Position numbers and translations under genes: made by a program. Positions 36,209 through 44,953 of a stretch of 64,000 nucleotides of DNA are shown here, in pieces. Position 1 is the stretch's first letter. Each line of letters begins with the position of its first letter. The DNA comes from Planctomycetota bacterium. Its GTDB lineage: Bacteria > Planctomycetota > UBA1135 > GCA-002686595. The notes below the pieces were generated by a model. The model was not told where the DNA came from. It did not search any database and was given only the letters and a program-made list of their open reading frames with translations. The stretch is from the NCBI GenBank assembly GCA_020847695.1, contig JADLBP010000048.1, positions 1 through 64,000 of the forward strand, read 5' to 3'.

Positions 36209-37897
36209 TCACCGGATGCGCACGTACTCGCCGATCGCGGGGATGCCGAGGCGCGACACCGCGAACAGCAGGTACCAGCCCGGCGGCGCGACGTTCCAGT
36301 CGTCGGGCAACGCGACCTGCAGGTCCCAGCGCAGCGGCAGGTTGACGGGATCGGGCTGCGAGCTCGCTTGGATCGGCAGCTCGACGAAGCGCTGGTTCTG
36401 GTCGAAGCCGTGCGTCACCGACGCCGGCCGCAAGAGCGACACCTTCTGCACCGGGTCGTCCGCCGCGCCGAGGTCGACCGTGAGCGTGAAGCTGCCGCAC
36501 GGCGCGCCGTTGCAGTAGCCGAGCGCGCTCGGCGCCGTGACCACCGTCGGCCGCGGTCCGCGGAAGAGATACGGCGGGCTGAAGATCTCGACCGAGTGGC
36601 CGGGATCGAGCACGCCGCCCGCCGAGAGGATCCGACCGTCGCGCAAGAGCAGCGCGAGCGAGTGGTAGCTGCGCGGCACCGCTTGCGGGTTCAGGCTGGT
36701 CCACCGCGCGTGGGCTCGGTCGTAGTGCTCCGGCGTCGTGCGCGCGACCATCGAACCGCCCGGATTCGACGGGCCGGTCCAACCGATGCCGCCGACGACT
36801 ATGAAATCGCCGTCGGGCGTCTGCACCGACACCGCGTGCCGGCGGTTGAAGCGCAGCGAGGGCTCGTTCTGCCAGTTGGCGGACGAATTCGGCGCCGGCG
36901 CGCGGATCGACTCCATCGAGTCGAGCACGTACCAGTCGGCGGCGCCGGACTTCGCGCCCGGGCCGAGGAACGACGAGAGCCCGCCGATCAGGTAGATCGA
37001 CTCCTCGCGGCCGCTCGGCAGCCAGTCGAGGAAGTGCAGCGAGTTGCCGGCCTCGCGCATCCGCGCCGCCGACGGCGCGCGCTGCCAACGGAAGCTGCCG
37101 TTCGGCGCGGCGCAACCGTAGTACTTCTCGGTCTCGAGCGGTCCGCTGACGAACGGCGCGCCGGCGGCGAGCCAGTGCGTCCACGGGTAGCCCATGAAGC
37201 GCGCGCGCGCCGCGCCCGGTTGGCAGGCCGCGTCCGCGACGATGTTGAAGAAGAGCGGGCTCGCCGTGCCGCTGGCGAGATCGAGGATCTGGTGCGTCTC
37301 CTCCGGACCGATCGGTCGCTGCTCGTGGCCGAGCACCAGGAACTGCGAGCCGGTCGGCGTGCCCATCTCGATCGCGCACGGATACCAACGCGGCGCGAGC
37401 GGATCGAGCGAGCCGACCGCTTGCCACGCGCTCGCCGGCGACCAACGGAACACTCCGGACGAGCCGAAGTAGCACGGCTGGGTGAGATCGGTGCCGCCGA
37501 ACGACCAGAGGTCGCCGTTCGGCGCGATCGCGTGACCGGAGCACCAGAGCTCCTCGCGCTGCGTGTTGGGCACGTGCTGCAGCGACGCGATCGCGTTCGG
37601 GTTCGCGGGATCCCACGCCCACACCAGCGAGTGCGCGTTCGGATCGAACGTCACGTTGCAGTTGCGGTATTGGTTCGCGACGAAGAACACCTGTCCGACG
37701 GGCGAACCGCCCGCGTCGTTCGGCGGGACGTACAGCGCGTGCGTGAGCTCGCCCGACGCCGCGATCGGCGGCCAGAACGGGCCCGCCCATTTGCCGCCGA
37801 CCGACGGCACGAGCTCGCTCGCGCGCAACGGTTGGAGCACCGTTTGGGCGAGCGCGGGAACGGCGGCGAAGCAGAGGAACGCGAGCGAGCGAAGCAT
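36209..37897 (-). CDS. Secreted galactose oxidase / glyoxal oxidase-like beta-propeller protein
   Basis: MLRSLAFLCFAAVPALAQ; CSGHAIAPNGDLWSFGGTD; RWYPCAIEM; PRSYHSLALLLRDGRILSAGG; C-terminal Ig-like VEIFSPPYLFRGPRPTV...GEYVRIR. Confidence 0.82.
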   Translation of the reverse strand: MLRSLAFLCFAAVPALAQTVLQPLRASELVPSVGGKWAGPFWPPIAASGELTHALYVPPNDAGGSPVGQVFFVANQYRNCNVTFDPNAHSLVWAWDPANPNAIASLQHVPNTQREELWCSGHAIAPNGDLWSFGGTDLTQPCYFGSSGVFRWSPASAWQAVGSLDPLAPRWYPCAIEMGTPTGSQFLVLGHEQRPIGPEETHQILDLASGTASPLFFNIVADAACQPGAARARFMGYPWTHWLAAGAPFVSGPLETEKYYGCAAPNGSFRWQRAPSAARMREAGNSLHFLDWLPSGREESIYLIGGLSSFLGPGAKSGAADWYVLDSMESIRAPAPNSSANWQNEPSLRFNRRHAVSVQTPDGDFIVVGGIGWTGPSNPGGSMVARTTPEHYDRAHARWTSLNPQAVPRSYHSLALLLRDGRILSAGGVLDPGHSVEIFSPPYLFRGPRPTVVTAPSALGYCNGAPCGSFTLTVDLGAADDPVQKVSLLRPASVTHGFDQNQRFVELPIQASSQPDPVNLPLRWDLQVALPDDWNVAPPGWYLLFAVSRLGIPAIGEYVRIR

Positions 37898-37979
37898 GGC
37901 GGCTCCGGGGGGGCGGTGGAGGAGTCGTCTCTCGGGATCCAGCGTAGGCGACGCGCGGAGAGTCCGCCACCCTCGCGGG

Positions 37980-39116
37980 TCAGCGCGGCTTCTCGGCGAG
38001 CGGTTCCTTGCCGCCGAGCTCGACGTAGCGCCGATGGCGAGCTTCGGCGCCCGCGGTGTCGCCCGCGCGCGCGAGCAGCCGCGCGAGCTCGAGGTGAGCA
38101 TGGAGCAACCGCGCGTCCTCGCCGGCCGGTCCGGCGACGATGCGCTCGAAGTCGGCGCGCGCGTCGGCGTCGCGCCGCTCCATCCGCGCGATCACCGCGC
38201 GGTTGAACCGTGCGAACGCGTGCTCGGGATCGTTCTCGAGCGCGCGCGTGTACGCCGCGCTCGCGCCCGCGAGATCGCGTTGCTTGCGGCGGGCCTCGCC
38301 GAGGTGGAACCAGCCGTTCGCGAACTTCGGCTCGGCGTTGGTCAACGCGACCAGCAGCGCTTCGGCGCGGGCGTACTCGCGCGCTTCGAGCAAGAGCTGC
38401 GCGAGCCCGAGCTTCGGCAGCGGATCGTTCGGGTGCTCGCGGATCTGGACGCGACGCGCGCGGTAGAAGCCGTGCCACGTGCCGAGCTCCTCGGCGCGCG
38501 CGAACCACTTGCGCGCGTTCTCCTGGTCGTCTTGCGAGAGCGCGGCCTGCGCGAGCTGGTGGCAAGCCGACGGACCGTCGGGCGACAACGGCGCGAGCTC
38601 GAGGAAGCGTCGGAACAGCGGTGCGGCCTCGACGGTCTTGCCGAGTCGCGCGAGCGCACGGGCGCGTACCAGCCAGCAGTCGGCGAGCTCGGGGAAGCGC
38701 ACGGGCTCGCCGTTCGCGCCGGCGAGCGCGCGCGCGGCGACGTCGAGCTCGTCGCGTTCCAGCGCTTGGCGCGCGGCTTCGAGCTCGACCCACGGCTTGG
38801 TCGCGTCGTTCGGGCGCGCGCGTTCGACCACGGCGCGCGCGTCGGCCTCCGCGCCGGTCGCGAGCAGCGCTCGCGCGTACAGCGCGACGACTTCGCCGTC
38901 GTGCTCGAACGCGCCTCCGCTCGCCGTCCACGCCTTGCCGCGCGCGAGCGCATCGCGCGGCCGATCGAGCTCGAGGTCCTCGCGCAGCGCGGCGACCGCG
39001 TCGTCACGGCCGAGTTGCGCGGACGCGGACAGCGCGAGGCCCGCGAACGCGAGCCATGCGCACAGGATCCGCGCGAATGCGTGTCGCTCGCGCCCCGTCT
39101 CGTGGAGGCGCGTCAT
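37980..39116 (-). CDS. Secreted tetratricopeptide-repeat protein
   Basis: Signal-like FARILCAWLAFAGLALSASAQ; TPRs (KFANGWFHLGEARRKQRDLAGASAAYTRALENDPEHAFARFNRAVI). Confidence 0.87.
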   Translation of the reverse strand: MTRLHETGRERHAFARILCAWLAFAGLALSASAQLGRDDAVAALREDLELDRPRDALARGKAWTASGGAFEHDGEVVALYARALLATGAEADARAVVERARPNDATKPWVELEAARQALERDELDVAARALAGANGEPVRFPELADCWLVRARALARLGKTVEAAPLFRRFLELAPLSPDGPSACHQLAQAALSQDDQENARKWFARAEELGTWHGFYRARRVQIREHPNDPLPKLGLAQLLLEAREYARAEALLVALTNAEPKFANGWFHLGEARRKQRDLAGASAAYTRALENDPEHAFARFNRAVIARMERRDADARADFERIVAGPAGEDARLLHAHLELARLLARAGDTAGAEARHRRYVELGGKEPLAEKPR

Positions 39117-40981
39117 CGCTTCGGAACCTCCGCGACGATCCCGCGGCCTTCGCGGATCGTCAGCGCGCGGTCGGCGCGACCCGCCGGCAGCGTTTCGACC
39201 CGGCCCGACGGCCACAGGATCCGGATCGACTCGTACTCGGCGCTGCTCCCGAGCCCGAAGTAGAGCCACGGCGCCGACGCCGATTGATAGCCCTGCGCGG
39301 TGTACTGCGCGGCGAGCAGCGCGTGCTCCGCGCCCGCCTGCGTCTTCGGGACGACGATCACGCGCGCGCCGTGTCCGTCGACCGGCGTGCGCGCGGCGGT
39401 CGCGCCGGGCGCGGGCTCGTCGGCGGCGGGGCCGAGGCAGCGCACCGCGAGCCGATGCGCGTCCGGGGCGAAGCGATTCAGCCCGAGCGCGGCGGGTCCG
39501 TCGATGCGCGCGAGCACCAGGTCGGGCGCGAGGTCGCCGTCGAAGTCGCCGATCGCGGAGCCGCGCGCGCCGAGCTTCGGCGCGAGCAGCGAGCGTTCGC
39601 TCTGCGGCGCGACCGCGCGCAGCCGCGTGCCGAGATCGAGGTGCCACAGCGTCGCCGCTTGACCGTAGCTCGTCCCGGTGCCTTCGCGATCCGCCTCCGG
39701 GTAGACGTGACCGTTCGCGGTGAAGAGCTCGAGCGCGCCGTCGCCGTCGAAATCGACCAGGTGCGTGCCCCAGGACAACAGCGGCTTGGTCGCCTTCGCG
39801 AGCCCGATGCGGTACGTCGCGCGCGAGAAGCCGCGCTCGGCGGCGAGGTAGAGCTCGGTCGGCTCGCCGGAGAAGTTGGTGACCGCGAGATCGAGCTCGC
39901 CGTTGCGATCGACGTCGCCGCACGCGATGCCCATGCCCGCCTGCGGCGCGCCGTCCTGGCTCAGCGCGACGCCGGCGGTCAGCGCCATGTCGGCGAAGTG
40001 CCCGCTGCCGTCGTTGATCAGCAGGTTGTTCGGCACGCTGTCGTTGGCGACGTAGAGATCGTCGTCGCCGTCCTGGTCGGCGTCGAACGCGATCACGCCG
40101 AGCGTGTAGCCCGCGATCTGCGTCGGATGCCACGCGTCGCCGACTTCGACGAACGCGCCGTCGCCGGTGCCTCGGTAGATGCGGTCGCGCTGCGGCACGA
40201 GCCCGTGCGGCCCGCAGTAGACGTCGTAACCCTTCCAGCGGCACGGCAACGCGACCGCGCCTTCGCCGACCTGACCGACCGTCGGGGAGACGGGGTCGAG
40301 TTCGAGGTAGTTGCCGACGTAGAGGTCGAGCTTGCCGTCGCGATCGCCGTCGAACAGCGCGAGCGACGTCGCCCAACGCGGCGGGTGACCTTTCTCGCGC
40401 GGCTTGCCGGGCTCGAGGCGCTCGACGGGGCTCGACGCCAAGAGGTCGGCGCCTGGGACGAGCTCGCCGCGCTCGTTCTGCAGCAGCACGCGCAGCCCGC
40501 CGAAGCCGCCGACGACCAGGTCCTCGTCGCCGTCGGAGTCGAGATCGCCGCTCGCCAGGCCCGTCCACCATCCGGAGAGCCCCGGCCCGCGCGCGCGTTG
40601 GAACCGGCCCGAACCGTCGTTGACGAAGACCTCGACGTCGGCGCCAGGGCCCCGGACCGCGTCGGCGACGCTCGCGAGGCCCTGCGCGAACACGAGGTCG
40701 AGATCGCCGTCCTTGCCGAGGTCGAGCACCGCGACGCCCGCGCCGTTCGCCTCGAGGATCGTCCGTTTCGCCGCCTCGCCGGAGCGGTTGACGTAGTCGA
40801 GACCGCGCTCGCGTGCCTCGTCGACCAGATCCGGCGACGCGGGCAAGCGGGTCGCGCCGCCGCCGGCGCGCGGCGCGGGCACCGACGACGGCGGGGACTG
40901 CGGGGCCGTCACGGGCGCGTCGCCGCAGCCTGCGACGCAGAGCAGGAGGACCAGTGCGGACGAGGGGCGGGTGTGCGGCAT
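39113..40981 (-). CDS. CRTAC1 / FG-GAP VCBS-repeat lipoprotein (ASPIC/UnbV-type C-terminus)
   Basis: MPHTRPSSALVLLLCVAGCGD; LDLGKDGDLDLVFA, GDLDSDGDEDLVVG, FDADQDGDDDLYVANDSVPNNLLINDGSGHF; C-terminus YESIRILWPSGRVETL. Confidence 0.92.
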   Translation of the reverse strand: MPHTRPSSALVLLLCVAGCGDAPVTAPQSPPSSVPAPRAGGGATRLPASPDLVDEARERGLDYVNRSGEAAKRTILEANGAGVAVLDLGKDGDLDLVFAQGLASVADAVRGPGADVEVFVNDGSGRFQRARGPGLSGWWTGLASGDLDSDGDEDLVVGGFGGLRVLLQNERGELVPGADLLASSPVERLEPGKPREKGHPPRWATSLALFDGDRDGKLDLYVGNYLELDPVSPTVGQVGEGAVALPCRWKGYDVYCGPHGLVPQRDRIYRGTGDGAFVEVGDAWHPTQIAGYTLGVIAFDADQDGDDDLYVANDSVPNNLLINDGSGHFADMALTAGVALSQDGAPQAGMGIACGDVDRNGELDLAVTNFSGEPTELYLAAERGFSRATYRIGLAKATKPLLSWGTHLVDFDGDGALELFTANGHVYPEADREGTGTSYGQAATLWHLDLGTRLRAVAPQSERSLLAPKLGARGSAIGDFDGDLAPDLVLARIDGPAALGLNRFAPDAHRLAVRCLGPAADEPAPGATAARTPVDGHGARVIVVPKTQAGAEHALLAAQYTAQGYQSASAPWLYFGLGSSAEYESIRILWPSGRVETLPAGRADRALTIREGRGIVAEVPKR

Positions 40982-41113
40982 GCCGAGCAGGGCGACGCCC
41001 CGCGAACGACCGCTCAATCTAGCGGGAGCGGCGCTCGGACGCCCGCGGCGCTCCGGAGGTTCGCGGCGCGCGCGCAGATCCGGACGGGGCCGCGCTCGCC
41101 GCGCGCCGACCGA

Positions 41114-41142
41114 TTGACCGGTGCGACCCGAGGCCTTACCCT
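41114..41142 (+). promoter_or_regulatory. Candidate sigma70-type promoter for the SPOR-like gene
   Basis: TTGACC (41114-41119) - 17 bp - TACCCT (41137-41142), followed by CCCTTCGAA at 41148. Confidence 0.65.
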
Positions 41143-41278
41143 CCTCACCCTTCGAAGTCCACGGCCCCGCGGCCATTCGGCGCGCGGTGTGGAGCGTTCG
41201 TCGACGCCCGAAGCGACGAGGGCAGAGGCGCCCAGGCCGAAGCGCTCGCGGCTTCGCGCACCCACAGGATCGACCGCC

Positions 41279-42067
41279 ATTTCCCAGCACAGCAAGAACC
41301 TGCTCGAGGCGTTCAAGCACTCGAGCGCGGCCCAGAAGCCGGCCGAGCGGAGCGCGCCCCCGAGCGTGTCGCCGCCCGCCGCGTCGTCGCCGCCCGCGCA
41401 GCCGGTCGCTCCGGCTCCGGTCGCCGCGCCGCGCGCCCAAGCCGCCACGGGCGCCGCGCCGCAGACCGCCGCGGCGAGCAGCCTCGGCGCGAGCCGCGCG
41501 CGCAAGGCGCCGCTGATCTCGCCGCCGGTGCTGATCGCGCTGGTCGTGTTGCTCTGCATGGTCGGTGTGTTCTTCCTCGGGCGCTGGAGCAAGAGCGCGT
41601 TCCCCGGCGTCAGCGCGGGTGAGCGCAGCGACCGTCCGTCGCTGGAATCCGCGCTGGAGCAAGAGAGCGCGAAGCCCGTCGTCGAGACGCCGTCCGGCGA
41701 CGAGGCCAACGCCGCGGTCAAGCCGACGCTGCTCGCGCGGCCGCAGTCGCTCTCGACCGCCGACGCCGCGCTGCTCGACGCGCGCAACCGCTACACGATC
41801 AAGGCGATCCAGTACGACGCCAACGAGCGGAACCTCGCGCTTGCCAAGGAAGTCGCGGCGCACTTCGCGAAGCGCTCGCTGCCGGTCTGCACTCCGTACC
41901 AGCGCGGCAACTCGCTGGTGGTCCTCGTCGGCGCGGCGGCGAACACCGCTGAGCTCGAGGCGCTCCAACGCGCGGTCAAGTCGATGGATTCGCCGAACGG
42001 CGGCAAGGGCGACTTCGCGTCCGCCTACATCGCGCCGATCGACAGCATCGTCCAACGCACCCCCTGA
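41279..42067 (+). CDS. Single-pass membrane protein with SPOR-like C-terminal domain; start uncertain (ATT 41279 or GTG 41189)
   Basis: ISQHSKNLLEAFKHSS...Pro/Ala linker...PPVLIALVVLLCMVGVFFLGRW...NRYTIKAIQYDANERNLALAKEVAAHFAKRSLPVCTPYQRGNSLVVLVG. No ATG in frame nearby. Confidence 0.7.
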   Translation: MSQHSKNLLEAFKHSSAAQKPAERSAPPSVSPPAASSPPAQPVAPAPVAAPRAQAATGAAPQTAAASSLGASRARKAPLISPPVLIALVVLLCMVGVFFLGRWSKSAFPGVSAGERSDRPSLESALEQESAKPVVETPSGDEANAAVKPTLLARPQSLSTADAALLDARNRYTIKAIQYDANERNLALAKEVAAHFAKRSLPVCTPYQRGNSLVVLVGAAANTAELEALQRAVKSMDSPNGGKGDFASAYIAPIDSIVQRTP

Positions 42068-42132
42068 ACTACTCGTCGAACCACTCGTCCATCGCGGGCG
42101 TCCGCTCGCACGATTCCCTCAGAGAAGAAACC

Positions 42133-42420
42133 ATGTCGATCCACTCCAGTCTCCGCGGCACCAGTTCCTTGATCGGCGAGCGCAGCGTGCTCACGCGCCA
42201 AGAGCGCATCCTGAAGCTCGAGAAGGCCGGCAAGTTCGACGCGAACAAGCGCTCGGCGATCGGGTTGCCGAAGGTCCGCACCAAGTTCCGCATCGCGGGC
42301 GCGAAGAAGGCCGAGAAGGCGAAGCCCGCCGAAGGCGCCGCCGCGGCTCCGGCCGCGGGCGCCGCGCCGGCCGCCGCGAAGGGCAAGGAAGCCGCCGCCC
42401 CGGCCAAGGGCAAGAAGTAG
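42133..42420 (+). CDS. PVC-superphylum small basic signature protein with a long Ala/Lys/Pro-rich tail
   Basis: MSIHSSLRGTSSLIGERSVLTRQERILKLEKAGKFDANKRSAIGLPKVRTKFRI then AGAKKAEKAKPAEGAAAAPAAGAAPAAAKGKEAAAPAKGKK; purine-rich RBS agagaagaaacc. Confidence 0.88.
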   Translation: MSIHSSLRGTSSLIGERSVLTRQERILKLEKAGKFDANKRSAIGLPKVRTKFRIAGAKKAEKAKPAEGAAAAPAAGAAPAAAKGKEAAAPAKGKK

Positions 42421-42481
42421 CGTCCGCGCGGTCGGTCCGGCGCACGCCGGCCCCGCGCGAACCGTTCCCGCGATCCGTTCG

Positions 42482-42505
42482 GCCGGGAGGCGCGAGCCTC
42501 CCGGC
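42482..42505 (+). terminator. Perfect 10-bp stem with GCGA (GNRA) tetraloop after the small basic protein gene
   Basis: GCCGGGAGGC-GCGA-GCCTCCCGGC. Confidence 0.6.
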
Positions 42506-42533
42506 GTCGTCTCCGCTCCGCTCGCTCCTCGCC

Positions 42534-43355
42534 ATGGCTCCGTCCGCCCTCGCCCTCGCACCGGTGTTGGAGGTGTTCGCCTCGATCCAAGGCGAGGGCG
42601 CGTACGTCGGCGAGCCGCAGACGTTCTTGCGACTGCGCGGCTGTCCGCTGCGCTGCCGGTGGTGCGACACGCCGGGCTCGTGGCGCGTGCGCGAGCACGA
42701 CCGCGCGCGAGTCGGCGGCCGCGAGCTCGTCGAGCGCGACTCGGCGTGGGCTTCGCCGTTCCAAGCCGCCTGTTGGATCCGCGACGCCGAGGCCGGCGGC
42801 TTGGCGCGCACGGTCAGCGTCACCGGCGGCGAGCCGCTGCTCTGGCCCGAGTTCCTGATCGGCTTGCGTTCGATGCTCGGCGAGCGCCGACTGCACCTCG
42901 AGACCGCCGGCGCGCATCCGCGGACGCTCGCGCGCGTGCTCGACGGCTTCGATCACGTCAGCCTCGACCTGAAGCCCGCGCTCGACCTCGATCCGCCGGA
43001 GGAACTCGCGTTGCCGGACTCCGCGCCGCGCGCGGCGAGCGACGAGCCCGCGCCGCGCACGCGCGACGACTGGCGCCGTGCGCGCGAGGCGTGCCTCGAG
43101 CTCGTTCGCGAGCGCGACGCGTGCGGCAAGATCGTCGTCAGCGGCGAGCGCAGCGCGGCCGACTTCGTGCCGTTGTTCGACGAGGTCGAGCGCGTGAACC
43201 CGAAGCTCCTGGTCGTGCTGCAGCCCGCGACACCGATCGGCGGAGCGACCGCGCCGTCGCACGCGTTGCTCGAAGCGTTGCTGGACCTCGCCGCGGAGCG
43301 CGCGCTCGCGACGCGCGTCCTGCCGCAGGTGCACCGCTACTTGCGCGTGCCCTGA
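42534..43355 (+). CDS. queE: 7-carboxy-7-deazaguanine synthase (radical SAM)
   Basis: VLEVFASIQGEGAYVGEPQTFLRLRGCPLRCRWCDTPGSW (CxxxCxxC); TVSVTGGEPLLWPEF; LHLETAGAHP. Confidence 0.9.
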   Translation: MAPSALALAPVLEVFASIQGEGAYVGEPQTFLRLRGCPLRCRWCDTPGSWRVREHDRARVGGRELVERDSAWASPFQAACWIRDAEAGGLARTVSVTGGEPLLWPEFLIGLRSMLGERRLHLETAGAHPRTLARVLDGFDHVSLDLKPALDLDPPEELALPDSAPRAASDEPAPRTRDDWRRAREACLELVRERDACGKIVVSGERSAADFVPLFDEVERVNPKLLVVLQPATPIGGATAPSHALLEALLDLAAERALATRVLPQVHRYLRVP

Positions 43356-44947
43356 GCGTCGACGACCCGCCGGGTCTCGAGCTCGCGCAGCAGCACCGAG
43401 CCGGTGCCGGAAAGCCACAGCTCGATCGGACCATCGATGTCCGCGCGGTCGAAGTCGAAGTAGAGGATGTTGCGGCCGCGCCGTAGCTCGCGTCGACTCC
43501 CGTCGCCGGCTTCCGCGACGCGCGAGCCGAGGCAGCGATACCTGAGCTCGAGTTGCGTGCCTTCGGGGGCCTCGACCACCAGCTTGAAACGCAGGTTGCG
43601 CCCGTCGCCGGTCAGCGCCGCGGGCGCGGCGAGCCTGCGAGGTTCGTTCGCGAGCTCGAGGCGCAACACGCCGCTCCTCTCGCCGACGATCGTCACCGGT
43701 CGGAACGCGGGGTCGACCTCCGGTCCGACGCCGGCATCCGACGGCAGCCAGCGACCGACGACCTCGCGCGCGTGCTCGAAGCCGAGCGCCGCGTCGACCG
43801 CGGGCGGCCGGAAGTCGAACAGCGAACCGTCGACGAGCTGCCGCTCGACCGTCAGGTCGATCACCACGTCGGGATGGGCTTCGGCGATCGCGGCGAGGTC
43901 GAACTTGCGCGTCCATTCGAGCGTCAGCTCGGCGGTGTACGGCGCGAGCGCGCGCTCGATGAACGGCATGAAGGAGTCGTGGAAGACCAGCACGTGCGGC
44001 GCGCGCGGCGTCGCGTTCCGGTAGACGACGTGACGGCCGGGCGCACCGCTCGCGTCGAGCCCGGCGACCGGCGGGCGTTCGCCGTCGATCGGGACGAGCG
44101 TCTCCGAGCGCTCCGCGAACCAGCGTCCGAGGTACATCTGCAACATCAACGAGTCGGTCCCCGGCGAGAGCTTCGCTCGCAGCTCCGAGCGTTGCGCGAT
44201 CGGCGCGCCCGGGAAATCGCGTGCGAAGCGCTCGGTGAGCGCGCGGACGGCGAGGAACGCGCCGCGCGGAGTCCAGTGCGTGCCGTCGCGCGTGTAGAGG
44301 TAGTCGCCGTCGCGGTCGCGCGCTTTCGCGGCGAGGAACGCCGGGCGCAGATCGAGGATCTCGACGTCGCTGTACGCTTCGAACGTGCGCACGAGTTGGT
44401 CGAGCACGGTCGCTCCGACGCGCGTGTAGCAGGCGGGGAAGTGCTCGGGATAGATCGACTCCTTGTTTGGCGCGACCGCGAACACGTAGCGGATCCCGAG
44501 CTTCGCGAGGTAGTCGCGCCGGGCCTCGAGGCGGTCGATCCACGCCTTGCGGTCCTGCTTGGAGAGGCGCACGAGCCCGCGGAAGTCGTCGATCGACAGC
44601 GAGCCGCGATAGAACACCCAGCCCGGGTCGCCGACGACGAACATCGGCGCGGGCGGGTTGCGGAACACGAAGTAGTGCAACGCCGAGTGCGCGGTCAGGA
44701 ACGCGTCGCGCAGCCCGAAGCCGTCGCCGTACCAACGCTCCCAGTCGCCCGGCCAGCGTTCGAACTCGGCGAGGTCGTTCGGCGGCGCGGGGCGCTCGTA
44801 GGGAGCTCGCAGCTCGTGCACCGGTTCGCGTTCGCCGCGCTCACGCACCAGCTCGTCGAGCGTCGGGGCGAGCAGCACGAGCAAGAAGAACGCGACGACG
44901 GCGAGGTCGTGGCGCTTGCTGCTCGGGGTGCGGGGAGCGACGTGCAT
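43337..44947 (-). CDS. AlgX/AlgJ-like SGNH-hydrolase-type O-acetyltransferase
   Basis: ERWYGDGFGLRDAFLTAHSALHYFVFRNPPAPMFVVGDPGWVFY...YVFAVAPNKESIYPEHFP...DGTHWTPRGAFLAVRALTERF...VVIDLTVERQLV. Confidence 0.88.
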   Translation of the reverse strand: MHVAPRTPSSKRHDLAVVAFFLLVLLAPTLDELVRERGEREPVHELRAPYERPAPPNDLAEFERWPGDWERWYGDGFGLRDAFLTAHSALHYFVFRNPPAPMFVVGDPGWVFYRGSLSIDDFRGLVRLSKQDRKAWIDRLEARRDYLAKLGIRYVFAVAPNKESIYPEHFPACYTRVGATVLDQLVRTFEAYSDVEILDLRPAFLAAKARDRDGDYLYTRDGTHWTPRGAFLAVRALTERFARDFPGAPIAQRSELRAKLSPGTDSLMLQMYLGRWFAERSETLVPIDGERPPVAGLDASGAPGRHVVYRNATPRAPHVLVFHDSFMPFIERALAPYTAELTLEWTRKFDLAAIAEAHPDVVIDLTVERQLVDGSLFDFRPPAVDAALGFEHAREVVGRWLPSDAGVGPEVDPAFRPVTIVGERSGVLRLELANEPRRLAAPAALTGDGRNLRFKLVVEAPEGTQLELRYRCLGSRVAEAGDGSRRELRRGRNILYFDFDRADIDGPIELWLSGTGSVLLRELETRRVVDAQGTRK

Positions 44948-44953
44948 CGGGGG

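Noticed and set aside
38210-41278. Upstream part of the 1285-aa plus-strand ORF ending at 42067
   Set aside because: Antisense to the TPR and CRTAC1 genes; only the last ~260 codons are convincing as coding.
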